Shown here piece by piece: positions 38,799 to 47,995 of a stretch of 64,000 bases of DNA. The notes under the pieces were generated by a model, which was given only the letters and a program-made list of their open reading frames with translations, was not told the origin of the DNA and did no database searches. Source of the DNA: Vibrio fluminensis (lineage in GTDB: Bacteria; Pseudomonadota; Gammaproteobacteria; Enterobacterales; Vibrionaceae); contig NZ_JADILO010000008.1 in NCBI RefSeq assembly GCF_015278125.1, forward strand, positions 1 through 64,000, in the 5' to 3' direction. Numbering within the stretch: position 1 is the stretch's first letter; every line of letters starts with the position of its first letter. The translations under genes were made by a program, and so were the position numbers.

Positions 38799-38812
38799 AT
38801 TAATTAGTTTCT

Positions 38813-38838
38813 AAAGTATACACTATCGTTTACTTTTT
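38813..38838. promoter_or_regulatory. TetR operator copy 2, inverted
   Basis: AAAGTATAC, ACTATC, GTTTACTTT: the same sequence as copy 1 on the opposite strand (core ACTATC against GATAGT) with one changed base. It lies 24 bases before the metallo-hydrolase ATG, so one site faces each gene. Confidence 0.75.
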
Positions 38839-38861
38839 AAGATAGTGAATAGGTCATAAAA

Positions 38862-40016
38862 ATGGGCAAGCTTACTAACTCGGTAGTTTTTAATTTGGTC
38901 GAGAAAATGAATCCGTTTAGTCGTTCGACAGCGATGTTGAATAGTGAAAGGGTACGTCAGCAGCGTATTGCACAATCTCCTCAATTTCAAAACGGCAAAG
39001 TTGTAAGCCATTTACCTAAGGTCGCTAGCAATGAAAGTATGTCGAGTGTGATGAAGAAGTTCTTCTTTGAGCGTGCATTACTAAAGCCGAATGTGCCACT
39101 ACCATACCAGTCGATTGACCCGGATTTGTTTGACACAATACCGGCGTCACCGCGAGTAACATGGTTGGGACATTCAAGCTTGTTTATTGAAATTGATGGC
39201 AAAAAGCTATTAGTTGATCCGGTCTTTGACTACGCTTCTCCGTGGTTTGCCAAACGTTTGTTTTCACGTAATGTGAGCGCACCAATTGATCGTGAATCAT
39301 TGCCGACACCAGATGCGATAATCATTTCACATGATCACTACGATCACTTAGAAGAAGCCACGATTCGCTTTTATGCCGACAAGGCAGTGACATTTATTGT
39401 GCCGTTGGCTGTGGGGCGTCATCTTGAAAAATGGGGCGTCGCACCTGAGAAAATTGAAGAGTTAGATTGGTGGCAATCCGTGGAGATTGATAGTGTTGAG
39501 TTAACCGCAACACCCGCTAACCATAACTCTGGTCGTACTGGATTCGATTCCAATGCAACACTTTGGGCATCGTGGGTGATTAAGGGGATGAGTGGCTCGT
39601 TGTTCTACAGTGGCGATACTGCTTATGATAACCACTTCAAGCAAATAGGAGAGCGTTTCGGGCCTTTTGATATCGCTTTTATTGAAGTTGCGGCTAACGT
39701 TAAGCAGGGTCGAGGCTTTCCTGTAGAAAACTGGGGGCATATGCAAGCGAAGCATACTGCGCGTGCCTATCAAGACTTACAAGCCAAAATGTTAATGCCA
39801 GTCCATTGGTCGACCTATGAGTTGTTTGCTCATTATTGGGATGAGCCGATTGATGACTTGCTGCAAGAGACTAAAACAATCGACGCAAAACTTGTTACCC
39901 CAATGGTAGGGGAGAGTTTCGAGTTAGACTCAGATGTTAAAACTGAGAATTGGTGGAGTAAGCCAGATTTTTCGCTATCCGAAGGCAAGCTATATTACCA
40001 AGGTCAGTCAATCTAA
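38862..40016 (+). CDS. Metallo-beta-lactamase-fold hydrolase (RomA/NAPE-PLD-like)
   Basis: 384 residues. After about 100 residues without motif comes a metallo-beta-lactamase domain: TWLGHSSLFIEIDGKKLLVDPVF, then the metal motif S-H-D-H-Y-D-H-L, and later Y-S-G-D-T-A-Y and the histidine in MPVHWSTYELF. This matches the UlaG/NAPE-PLD-like group that includes RomA, sometimes linked to multidrug phenotypes. A TetR gene is divergent and an MFS carrier follows after 130 bases. The substrate is unknown. Confidence 0.85.
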   Translation: MGKLTNSVVFNLVEKMNPFSRSTAMLNSERVRQQRIAQSPQFQNGKVVSHLPKVASNESMSSVMKKFFFERALLKPNVPLPYQSIDPDLFDTIPASPRVTWLGHSSLFIEIDGKKLLVDPVFDYASPWFAKRLFSRNVSAPIDRESLPTPDAIIISHDHYDHLEEATIRFYADKAVTFIVPLAVGRHLEKWGVAPEKIEELDWWQSVEIDSVELTATPANHNSGRTGFDSNATLWASWVIKGMSGSLFYSGDTAYDNHFKQIGERFGPFDIAFIEVAANVKQGRGFPVENWGHMQAKHTARAYQDLQAKMLMPVHWSTYELFAHYWDEPIDDLLQETKTIDAKLVTPMVGESFELDSDVKTENWWSKPDFSLSEGKLYYQGQSI

Positions 40017-40145
40017 CTATCTGTACTTAAATAACTAATATAAACAGGTCTTAATTTATGGCCCGTTTTTCTTTGTGTTGAATATCAGCCATTTCCAATC
40101 ATATACAAGATCATGTAGTGTGATTAGGCGCACAAGGAGGTGAGT

Positions 40146-41408
40146 ATGGATACAGAGCAGAGCCTATTTCAATGGCAACGAGTGAGACGGTTTAATTTAC
40201 CCATTTGGATTGTGTTGGTTGGTGTATTAGTCACTCGCACGAGTTATTTCATGGCGTGGCCTTTTTTGATCGTTTTTCTTTATCAAGACTATGGCGTGTC
40301 CGCTATTGATGTTGGCAGTATGTTGGCGATATCCGCGCTGATAGCCTCATTAACGGGTCTCTATTCTGGTTATCTTTCTGATAAGTTTGGTCGCAGATTG
40401 GTGATGGCGATAGGAAGCTGTATTGCGGCTGTTGCGTTTGGCGGGATTGGATTTGCCAGTGAAGTTTGGCAATTCTACTTGTTAGTGGTCTTGTCCGGAT
40501 TGATGCGGCCTATGATTGAAGCGCCCTCTAAAGCGGTAATCAGTGATAATTTAGCTGATGTGAAAGATCGTGAACTCGCGTTGAACATACGTTATTTTGT
40601 CATCAATGTTGGCGGGGCTGTTGGTCCTTTGCTTGGAGTTACATTAGCGCTTGATAACCCGCAAATTCTCTTCTTTTTCACCGGTATTGCATTCATTATT
40701 TATCTATTTTTGATCCTTTTTGGGATCGAAAGAAAGGGCGGTTATTGTCGACTGGATACCTCTTCTTTGCCTAACTTTCGGGCTGCGATGAAAGTTATTG
40801 CACAGGACCGCATCTTTCTGCTGTTGTTAATCGCTAATTTTTTAATGATGTTTATTTATGCCCAAATAGAGTCATCACTTCCTCAAGTCATCGTGCGAGA
40901 AAACCCTGAAGTCGCAGCTAAAATTATTGCAAGTCTGGTGCTGGTCAATACGTTGACCATAGTCATCTTTCAATTCCCAATGCTTAAATGGCTAGAGAGA
41001 GTGCCACTCTTCTCTCGTACTCGAATCGGCATGGCGTTAATGGCTGTGGCGCAAATAGGTTTTATGCTGACTCCTGCGGACTATCCTATTGGCTGGGCAA
41101 TTGCTTGTTTTGTCATTAGCTTAGGAGAGGTAATTGCGTTTCCAACATTAAATGTACAGATAGATCGTTTGGCCCCTCCGCATTTACGAGGTTCTTATTT
41201 TGGTGCTGCGGCACTTTATTCTTTGGGGTTTGCTGCTGGGCCGTGGATTGGCGGCATAATGATTGAAAAATTTAACTCTAATTGGTTGTTCTTACTTTGC
41301 TTAGCTATGAGTTTGTTGATGATCTGGCTTTATTGGCGAGCAGAGCATCGACAAAAAGGCCTCAAAAGAGAAGAGAGGCGCGAGGTGGAAAGTAAAGCCT
41401 TCCAATAG
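40146..41408 (+). CDS. MFS transporter (putative multidrug efflux)
   Basis: About 420 residues with twelve spans. The loop 2-3 motif G-Y-L-S-D-K-F-G-R-R is present near residue 78, as in drug:proton antiporters. The ATG at 40146 has AAGGAGG five bases upstream; the frame is open to a GTG at 40140. It lies downstream of the TetR/metallo-hydrolase pair in the same direction, so it may belong to the same regulon. A hairpin overlaps the stop codon. Confidence 0.85.
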   Translation: MDTEQSLFQWQRVRRFNLPIWIVLVGVLVTRTSYFMAWPFLIVFLYQDYGVSAIDVGSMLAISALIASLTGLYSGYLSDKFGRRLVMAIGSCIAAVAFGGIGFASEVWQFYLLVVLSGLMRPMIEAPSKAVISDNLADVKDRELALNIRYFVINVGGAVGPLLGVTLALDNPQILFFFTGIAFIIYLFLILFGIERKGGYCRLDTSSLPNFRAAMKVIAQDRIFLLLLIANFLMMFIYAQIESSLPQVIVRENPEVAAKIIASLVLVNTLTIVIFQFPMLKWLERVPLFSRTRIGMALMAVAQIGFMLTPADYPIGWAIACFVISLGEVIAFPTLNVQIDRLAPPHLRGSYFGAAALYSLGFAAGPWIGGIMIEKFNSNWLFLLCLAMSLLMIWLYWRAEHRQKGLKREERREVESKAFQ

Positions 41409-41415
41409 GAAGGCT
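41396..41415. terminator. Hairpin overlapping the MFS stop codon
   Basis: AGCCTTCC, AATA, GGAAGGCT. A perfect eight-bp stem whose loop contains the first bases of the stop codon. It separates the MFS gene from the convergent channel gene. Confidence 0.55.
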
Positions 41416-41423
41416 ATAGCGTT

Positions 41424-42518
41424 TTATGAGTCTAGAAGAGGTAATTCACCCGCATTAATAGGATCAATTTTCAAAGTTTGTGTAGGGAAGGCGATGTCAG
41501 CGCCATTGTTTGCCACGATCTCGATTATCTTCAGTAACACGTCTTGTTTTACTTCCTGGTAACGCATCCAATTGATGGTTTTGGTAAAGGTGTACACCAT
41601 CACGTTTAGCGAAGAGGCTCCAAACCCATTGAGGTTTACTATCAGCGTTTGATTGGCATCGATATCAGGGTGGTTTGCTAACATAGCTTTGATATCTTGA
41701 GTAATTTTTTCCACTTTTGCGCCATCATCATAACGTAAGCCCACGGTTTCATAGATTCGACGATTAAGCATACGAGAGGGGTTTTCAACCACAATGTTAC
41801 TGAAGACTGAATTGGGTACGTATAAAGGGCGCTTATCAAATGTGCGAATGATAGTCATGCGCCAGCCAATACGTTCTACTGTTCCCTCAATTTGACGATC
41901 CGGCGAGCGCACCCAATCACCGACTTTAAATGGGCGATCAAAATAGATCATCATGCCGCCAAAGAAATTGGAAAGTAAATCTTTTGCGGCTAGACCGACG
42001 ATCAAGCCACCAACACCACCAAAAGTAAGCAGACCAGATAAGCTCAGACCAAATGCCTGCATAATGGTTAATGCACCAATGGTCAAAAAGAACAGGCGCG
42101 CAACTTTTGCGGCTGCTTGGACAGTGGTCTCATCACGCTTTTTCTGAGCAAGTACGTACTCTTCAGCGTTGTTGATAAGACGCATGACAAACCAGACAAA
42201 AATGGCAATAACAAGGATGAGTTTGACAGTACTGAGCCAATCGAGTTTGCTGCCCATTTGCTTTTGCAATACAAACCCTAGAGAAATAGTCGCAGGCCAG
42301 CACCAAATTAAGACACTAATTGGCGTTTTAAGAGCGTGTAAGGTTAAGTTGTCCCAATGAATTTGCGTGCGCTCTACAAGAGCTTCTAGGCGTCCATAGA
42401 TAATGCGCCATATTAACCAGATAACCAAACTGGCGATGGTTAGAAGTAGTACATTGGTATCAAGTTGTTGAGAGAATGCGTCCCAACTATTAGGAAGCAA
42501 TGATTTGATATCGTTCAT
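41424..42518 (-). CDS. Mechanosensitive channel, MscS family (YnaI-like)
   Basis: 364 residues and five predicted spans, the last being the glycine/alanine-rich pore helix (LTFGGVGGLIVGLAAKDLLSNFFGG). It is followed by the beta domain (RPFKVGDWVRSPDRQIEGTVERIGWR) and the alpha/beta C-terminal domain. The size and five-helix layout resemble E. coli YnaI rather than three-helix MscS. It opens under membrane tension to release solutes in hypo-osmotic shock. Confidence 0.9.
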   Translation of the reverse strand: MNDIKSLLPNSWDAFSQQLDTNVLLLTIASLVIWLIWRIIYGRLEALVERTQIHWDNLTLHALKTPISVLIWCWPATISLGFVLQKQMGSKLDWLSTVKLILVIAIFVWFVMRLINNAEEYVLAQKKRDETTVQAAAKVARLFFLTIGALTIMQAFGLSLSGLLTFGGVGGLIVGLAAKDLLSNFFGGMMIYFDRPFKVGDWVRSPDRQIEGTVERIGWRMTIIRTFDKRPLYVPNSVFSNIVVENPSRMLNRRIYETVGLRYDDGAKVEKITQDIKAMLANHPDIDANQTLIVNLNGFGASSLNVMVYTFTKTINWMRYQEVKQDVLLKIIEIVANNGADIAFPTQTLKIDPINAGELPLLDS

Positions 42519-42547
42519 TTATTCGAGTTCTATTCTTTGATTATCTT

Positions 42548-42688
42548 ATGCGAGAGTATATAGAATTGCTTGAAGCTCCGAAATGGTTGAGCGATTTTGA
42601 CGTTGACGATTCTCAGATATTTGAAGATGTTGCGAGTGGAACCATGTCAGTTAGTACTCACTCATTAGGCGGAACTTGTGCGGACTAG
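42548..42688 (+). CDS. Possible 46-codon open frame
   Basis: An ATG-started frame between the channel and DUF2850 genes, reading MREYIELLEAPKWLSDFD and ending GGTCAD. The composition looks protein-like, but there is no ribosome site, and its last four bases overlap the 3' end of the DUF2850 gene. It could be a remnant or chance. Confidence 0.2.
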   Translation: MREYIELLEAPKWLSDFDVDDSQIFEDVASGTMSVSTHSLGGTCAD

Positions 42689-43143
42689 TTAAAGTGATCT
42701 GAGATGGCTGAGCGTCGCTTATTGGCCATTCCGCCACCTTCTAAATTGATTAGGTGTTCATACCCTTGTTTTACAAAGTGTTGAGTCGGGCTATTAGGCT
42801 GAAGCCTGCGTAGTCGAGGAATATCTTTGATGTTACTTAGTTGATAGATATATTCGCCGGAGCCTGTAGCAATGAAAATTTTATTGCCGTTAAACTCAAA
42901 TTTAGTGGTTACGAGACGGTTATTGCGAAATACGCCAGTTTCATTGAATTCAATAGTATAGCGAGTGTTGGCAGAGGTACCCACTTCGAGCCAGCGGCCA
43001 TAGACACGCTTTGGATCGATGGATTCTTGATAGCTCTGGTAGATGAGGACCAACAAGCCGCCGATAGCGGCAATCGATATACTGACTATTAAATAGCGTA
43101 TAATACTGAAAGTTAGTTTTGTTGATTCATCCCATGCTTTCAC
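42685..43143 (-). CDS. DUF2850-family membrane-anchored protein
   Basis: 152 residues: one N-terminal span (IIRYLIVSISIAAIGGLLVLIY) and a periplasmic beta-rich domain (YGRWLEVGTSANTRYTIEFNETGVFRNNRLVTTKF) that I recognise as the vibrio DUF2850 family. The function is unknown. The start is consistent with the membrane span beginning at residue 14. It is a lone gene. Confidence 0.75.
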   Translation of the reverse strand: MKAWDESTKLTFSIIRYLIVSISIAAIGGLLVLIYQSYQESIDPKRVYGRWLEVGTSANTRYTIEFNETGVFRNNRLVTTKFEFNGNKIFIATGSGEYIYQLSNIKDIPRLRRLQPNSPTQHFVKQGYEHLINLEGGGMANKRRSAISDHFN

Positions 43144-43248
43144 GAATGCTAATCCTCATTTACATCATTAGCGGACACTAGATTGTAAAAATAGATAGCC
43201 AAAGGCAACTTTGATGTAAGGAAGTTTGAACCTATGCGCAAAGATAAA

Positions 43249-44562
43249 CTATAGACTTAGATATGGTGTAACTAAAGTGTGAATGTTGACTCTGGCTTTC
43301 AGTCGGGCAGCGAGTAAATAAAGTCCACCGATTTTTCTGTGTAAAAAAATCGCGTCGATTGGAGGGGTATGCCAGTAGTTTTCTTGAAAGCTCAGCGCTG
43401 AACCTTGCTGGCGCACTTTATTCGCTAGGTCGGATTGTCCGAAATCATAGATTCCGTCGTAACGCATTGGTTCGCAGGCAAGCTTCACTAAATCTATGAT
43501 GGCCTGTTTTTGCATTTCAATAATAGTCTGGCTGAAAAAGCCGATTTGTTTTAACGCATTTTCTAGCGCCTCATCGTCAGCCTGTATGACTGCTTTGAAG
43601 GCAGAACGATAGCCTTGACTAATATTATGGTTGTATTCTCTTGTCGCCCCAAAATCGAGCAAGACTATCTTTTGAGATTCATGATTGTATTGATAATTCG
43701 CAAAATTCGGATCGGTTTGCACCAGTTGAAACTCGAAGATTTCTGCAAAAAATAGTGCTAACAAATCACTCATTACACGATCGCGCAATTCTTGTGATGA
43801 ATTAACTAAGGTTTCTATATCCACACCGTCAACGTATTCCATAGTAAGAACTGTATTACTGCTCAATTCAGGGTAGGCGCGTGGAACGATGAAGTTATCT
43901 TGGTGTTTTAGAAGGGAGCGGTAACGTTCCAAGTATTGGCACTCTAGTCGATAGTTTGCTTCCGCATGAAGTTGTTTCTTAGCTTCTTCAAGGAGGCTCT
44001 TATAGTCTATGTCTTTGGGAATAATACCAATAATATTAAGTAGGGTAGCCACATTATCTACATCGCTATCAATACTATTGCTAATCCCCGGATACTGAAC
44101 TTTTACTGCGACCTTATCCCCATCGTCAGTGTATGCTTGGTGAACTTGCCCAATGGAGGCACTCGCAATTGGCTTGAAATTGAATGATAGAAAAGCGTGC
44201 TTCCAGTCTTCACCAAGTCCTGATACCAAAACTTGATTGAGTTGTTTCGATAACATTGGGTTTGCATCAGATCTTAAGCGAGAAAGGATGTCCGCGAGTT
44301 CTGGCGTGAGCATGTCTCCACTATCCATTGATAGCATTTGGCCGACTTTCATTGCGGCACCTCTAAGGTGAGCGAGTTGATCAGTAACGCGCTTAATGTT
44401 ACCAGGCGTTAAAACCAAATCTTTAGCTTGTGGCTTCTCTCCTCTAAGTAACTGTTTTGTCCCCTCAGCGACAACATTGCTGCCAATGCGAGTTGCAAGT
44501 GAAGCGAATTGCCCAATTCTAGCCAGTCGGTGAGTTGGGATTTTTGATTCGTGATCTGTCAT
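43249..44562 (-). CDS. ABC1/UbiB-family atypical kinase
   Basis: 437 residues of the AarF/ABC1 family. The KxGQ segment (RGAAMKVGQMLSMDSGD) is followed by the alanine-rich nucleotide loop (KPIASASIGQVHQA), the catalytic Q-T-D-P-N-F-A-N-Y and the metal-binding L-L-D-F-G-A-T-R-E. Family members support ubiquinone synthesis or lipid homeostasis. It lacks the C-terminal membrane spans of UbiB proper, so it is a soluble ABC1 protein of unspecified role. Confidence 0.85.
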   Translation of the reverse strand: MTDHESKIPTHRLARIGQFASLATRIGSNVVAEGTKQLLRGEKPQAKDLVLTPGNIKRVTDQLAHLRGAAMKVGQMLSMDSGDMLTPELADILSRLRSDANPMLSKQLNQVLVSGLGEDWKHAFLSFNFKPIASASIGQVHQAYTDDGDKVAVKVQYPGISNSIDSDVDNVATLLNIIGIIPKDIDYKSLLEEAKKQLHAEANYRLECQYLERYRSLLKHQDNFIVPRAYPELSSNTVLTMEYVDGVDIETLVNSSQELRDRVMSDLLALFFAEIFEFQLVQTDPNFANYQYNHESQKIVLLDFGATREYNHNISQGYRSAFKAVIQADDEALENALKQIGFFSQTIIEMQKQAIIDLVKLACEPMRYDGIYDFGQSDLANKVRQQGSALSFQENYWHTPPIDAIFLHRKIGGLYLLAARLKARVNIHTLVTPYLSL

Positions 44563-44840
44563 ATAAGGAGCTGGTTACCATTGTGCTGAGTGAGAAAACT
44601 AAAGTATAAACCGTAAGTTATTGCTTGTTGTCGTGCAAGTTTTGGGTTACAAAACAATCACTGTAAGTTTGATACTGTACTAATCAAACGAGTTTCTCTG
44701 TTAGGCCAAGTCGTAGATGAGTGGGCTGGAAATAGGCTTCTTAATCCGTTCGCTATTTTTTGGTCAACAGGTTTAGACGTTGAATTGTTTAGATATACGT
44801 AGTTCGAATAGCAGTTGTTCAAATTAGTAAGGAATAAAAA

Positions 44841-45119
44841 ATGAAGCACAATGTATATTTTGAAGGAAGTGTCCAGTCACTAGCTTTTACTCAACAAAGT
44901 GACGAATCGAGTGTTGGCGTAATGGCGCCTGGTGAATACACCTTTGGTACAGCAGCGCCAGAGAGAATGATGGTTATTAAGGGTGCTCTGACGATTAAGC
45001 GTGATGGTGAAGAAGAGTGGATCACTTTCCGTGATGGTGAAGCTTTCAACGTAGCGGGCGATTCTTCGTTTCAAATTAAAGTCGAGTTAGCGACGGCTTA
45101 TCTATGTGAATATTTATAG
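44841..45119 (+). CDS. ppnP: Pyrimidine/purine nucleoside phosphorylase PpnP
   Basis: A 92-residue single-domain cupin of the DUF1255/YaiE family. The signature runs GVMAPGEYTFGTAAPERM then VIKGALTIKRDGEEEW, with AYLCEYL at the end, the same length as E. coli PpnP (94). It splits nucleosides by phosphorolysis in the cytosol. AAGGAAT precedes the ATG. It is monocistronic; a minus-strand terminator lies just beyond its stop. Confidence 0.93.
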   Translation: MKHNVYFEGSVQSLAFTQQSDESSVGVMAPGEYTFGTAAPERMMVIKGALTIKRDGEEEWITFRDGEAFNVAGDSSFQIKVELATAYLCEYL

Positions 45120-45137
45120 TATTCGTTGGCGCTAGCC

Positions 45138-45165
45138 AAAACAAAAGCCGCGCGTAAAGCGCGGC
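45138..45165 (-). terminator. GC-rich terminator on the minus strand
   Basis: GCCGCGC and GCGCGGC close a five-base loop, and the minus strand continues TTTTGTTTT. It points away from ppnP, so it ends a minus-strand transcript coming from about 45.2-45.35 kb. It may also halt ppnP read-through. Confidence 0.65.
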
Positions 45166-45351
45166 GATAACCAAGTCTATTGATTTTATGACAATAGAGG
45201 ACGGCAGTGGATTGTGTCCTTTTCCGGTTATAAACTTGTACTCCCTATCAAATAGTCTAGCCACAATTTCAACATTTTCCCTTACAGAACCAAGATAAAT
45301 CCGGCGATTTAGTGAGTCGGGTTTTGTTGCTATTACTCTGCAATCTTCCAC
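45166..45351 (-). pseudogene. Possible small gene or remnant upstream of a terminator
   Basis: A minus-strand frame from a GTG at 45351 reads VEDCRVIATKPDSLNRRIYL, then GSVRENVEIVARLFDREYK, with gene-like codon choice. It runs through the terminator at 45138-45165 and would end inside ppnP at 45076, which a real gene would not do. I think this is the 5' part of a decayed gene whose stop is lost. No family recognised and no ribosome site. Confidence 0.3.
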
Positions 45352-45424
45352 TTGGGGCTATCTGTTCGGTAAACTAACAACCTTTTGACTATACTCAAAT
45401 TAAAGGAAATTTGAGGAGGTTGAA

Positions 45425-45709
45425 ATGGCAGTAGGACCCAGACAAACGAACTCCAATAATCGCTACGACCCAGCGAAGGACTTTACGCAAGATCAATTGC
45501 GTCGATTTGGTCATATTGCGAATCAAGCTCAGAGTCATCGAGACTTTGAGAAAAAGCTTATGTCGATAAAAGCAACGGGCGAATCTGAACCTGAATTGAA
45601 AACAAAGCAATCAAAACCGAATCGTAAAGACACTCAATCTTTACGTTACGCGTTGTGGGTGTTTTTTGTATTGATTGCTCTGCTCAGTTTTATGTATCTG
45701 ACTGGCTGA
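45425..45709 (+). CDS. Hypothetical small tail-anchored membrane protein
   Basis: 94 residues: a polar, charged N-terminal 70 residues with a possible helix (DFTQDQLRRFGHIANQ), then one C-terminal span (YALWVFFVLIALLSFMYLTG). GAGGAGGTTGAA before the ATG is a strong ribosome site. The last 69 bases overlap antisense the 3' end of the GGDEF gene. No family recognised. Confidence 0.65.
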   Translation: MAVGPRQTNSNNRYDPAKDFTQDQLRRFGHIANQAQSHRDFEKKLMSIKATGESEPELKTKQSKPNRKDTQSLRYALWVFFVLIALLSFMYLTG

Positions 45710-46849
45710 GCCGATATCGCGAACATTATGCTCTAGGGGCATTTCCTCTAAAGAGTTTAGAATTGAACCGCTGTAGTATCGGTATTGATTTTTTCCTGAG
45801 TGCTTAGCCGCATACATTGCTTTGTCAGCACATCGTGTCAACTCGTGCAAGTTATCAGCATCTTGTGGGTACAGGGCAACACCAACACTGACGGTTAAGT
45901 TACTCACCTTATTATTACCAGCATAACTATCATGGAAGAGCTGGCTAATTCGCCCCAAAATACCATCGAGATCTTTTTTACTCCTAACATCATAAAGTAA
46001 GATCACAAACTCATCGCCAGCGAAACGTGCGATTGAGTAATCGTGATGATTGTTTTTACGATCTCGAGTGCGGATGTTGTTTTTCAGTCTTCTAGAGAAA
46101 TTTTGCAGTACGCGATCGCCGACATCATGTCCATAGGTATCATTGATCTCTTTGAAATCGTCAATATCCAGAAACACTAATGCAGTTGTCGTTGATAAGT
46201 TACGAACCTCTACCAGTTTGGTGTGTGCCCAATTTTCAAAACTCCAACGATTCGCTAAGCCAGTTAATTGGTCTAGATAGGCAAGATCTTCGATTCCTTC
46301 TTTATACAAAGACTGAATATAGCTCAATAGTTTGGAGTGATAATACGATGCCGTATTACAGATAATACAGCTGACCATTAAACCGAGTAGAAAGCTATTT
46401 TGTGAGTTTGCAGCGGCTTCAGGTGATGTTTTAAAAAGAGTACTCGCGATAGCAAGCAGACAAAAGATAGTGCTGCATATCAAACCAATCTTGAACTCGT
46501 TGATAATGATCACCGCAACCATTAAAGGAAACAACCAAATGAGCTTCTCAGCAAATTGAGCCTCATATAATAACAACGAGAGTCCTTGAAACATCAAGAC
46601 ACCAGTTAGTGTCACATCGGTATAGGAAAGTCCATCATTACGTTTTAATTGCCAAAGGTTGAAACTGACAATCAGACTGCAGATTATATTGATGGTGGTG
46701 TTGGTATATTCTCGATGGTAGAAATATTCAGCTGAGAATCCAAGCAAGACAATAAGGGTTATAATTGAACATAAGCGCACCAATTTACACTTTCGTGTAG
46801 CGCGTATATCTGCCATTTCCTCTAGATGACTGCCAACGAAATTACTCAT
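45641..46849 (-). CDS. Membrane GGDEF diguanylate cyclase (AGDEF variant)
   Basis: 402 residues. Six hydrophobic segments fill residues 24-170 (an MASE-like sensor), then a GGDEF domain from about 188. The active-site motif is A-G-D-E-F (277-281), a variant generally compatible with activity. The usual RxxD inhibitory site is replaced by an insertion rich in R, N and H (260-271), so product inhibition may be absent. About 40 polar residues follow the domain, encoded partly antisense to the convergent 94-codon gene. Confidence 0.88.
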   Translation of the reverse strand: MSNFVGSHLEEMADIRATRKCKLVRLCSIITLIVLLGFSAEYFYHREYTNTTINIICSLIVSFNLWQLKRNDGLSYTDVTLTGVLMFQGLSLLLYEAQFAEKLIWLFPLMVAVIIINEFKIGLICSTIFCLLAIASTLFKTSPEAAANSQNSFLLGLMVSCIICNTASYYHSKLLSYIQSLYKEGIEDLAYLDQLTGLANRWSFENWAHTKLVEVRNLSTTTALVFLDIDDFKEINDTYGHDVGDRVLQNFSRRLKNNIRTRDRKNNHHDYSIARFAGDEFVILLYDVRSKKDLDGILGRISQLFHDSYAGNNKVSNLTVSVGVALYPQDADNLHELTRCADKAMYAAKHSGKNQYRYYSGSILNSLEEMPLEHNVRDIGSASQIHKTEQSNQYKKHPQRVT

Positions 46850-47009
46850 GCCCTAATGTGCCCCTGCGTTCATATTGCAGAAGTAAGTCTAGGAGAAGAA
46901 TCTCCACTATGAAGGCGTGATAAGCTTAAATTGTGTGATAAACATCAAGTAAATATATGAATTATTTTCTTGTGCCAAACAAAAAGGCCTCATTCATCGC
47001 GTTTATTTC

Positions 47010-47903
47010 CTAGTTTAAGGATTCAAATTGCTTTCGGATCCAATTTCTAATTGTCAGGACATTTTCATTTGTGAGGCTCTCTCGCCGGCAAGCAAAATAG
47101 AACTCTTGATAAGGATTTAAAGTAGTACTTCCAACTTCAACTAATAATCCTTGTTCTACATCATCTTTGATAAATAGACGATGCGTGACAAAGACACCTA
47201 ATTTACGAATACATGCTTGAACCGCTTGCACAGAAGCGACGAAACTTAGATTCTGGCTGACTTCAGGCATAGCTAAGTCATTTTCGTTGCACCAAACCTG
47301 CCAATCGTACTTTCGTCTATCATTAGCAGCGAGGATCGCTGGGTACTTTTCTAGCAACGCTTTGGGCGTAGTCGCGTGGTTAAGCAAATCTGGGTGGCAG
47401 ACCATCACGAGCTCATCATCTGCAAGTTTTTCACAATAGTAATCAAGCCAATCGTCGGTTTTACCGTGAATAATAGCGATATCGACCCCTTCTTCTTCCA
47501 AAGCAAAGCTGCCAATTAACGTAGATATACGGACATCCACCTTTGGGGCATAACTACTGAAGCTAGGCATATTGGGAATCCACCAATGCATTGCCAGTGA
47601 GTTAACCATATTAAGTGTTATTCGGGGTGAATGAGTCACTGAACGGACTGCATTGGTTGCCGTGACAATGGTCTCTAATGCTGGAGCGATTTGATAATAA
47701 TATTTTTGCCCAGTAGCATTAAGGATGACTTGTCTTCCCTGACGTTTAAATAGCGGGCGTCCCAATTGAGTCTCAAGACTCTTGATGGCTTGGCTGATTG
47801 CAGAGTGGCTAACGTGCAATTGTTTGGCGGCTTCAGTCATGCTGCCCGTCTGTGCCACCACGACAAATGAGTAAAGTGACTTTAAAGGTGGAAGAGCCTT
47901 CAT
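47010..47903 (-). CDS. LysR-family regulator (GcvA-like)
   Basis: 297 residues. The helix-turn-helix lies at residues 19-40 (GSMTEAAKQLHVSHSAISQAIKSLE), followed by a GcvA-like effector domain. It is divergent from an EamA-type exporter, 92 bases between starts, and probably controls it (inference). The start is ATG at 47903; the upstream sequence has AAGGAATAC. Confidence 0.88.
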   Translation of the reverse strand: MKALPPLKSLYSFVVVAQTGSMTEAAKQLHVSHSAISQAIKSLETQLGRPLFKRQGRQVILNATGQKYYYQIAPALETIVTATNAVRSVTHSPRITLNMVNSLAMHWWIPNMPSFSSYAPKVDVRISTLIGSFALEEEGVDIAIIHGKTDDWLDYYCEKLADDELVMVCHPDLLNHATTPKALLEKYPAILAANDRRKYDWQVWCNENDLAMPEVSQNLSFVASVQAVQACIRKLGVFVTHRLFIKDDVEQGLLVEVGSTTLNPYQEFYFACRRESLTNENVLTIRNWIRKQFESLN

Positions 47904-47995
47904 CTGTAAGTATTCCTTACAATTTGCGTTAATTTTATTCGTTATTCAATAGGGTATAGGCAGGCTACAATGTGCGCAACTATAGGGAGGTGATT

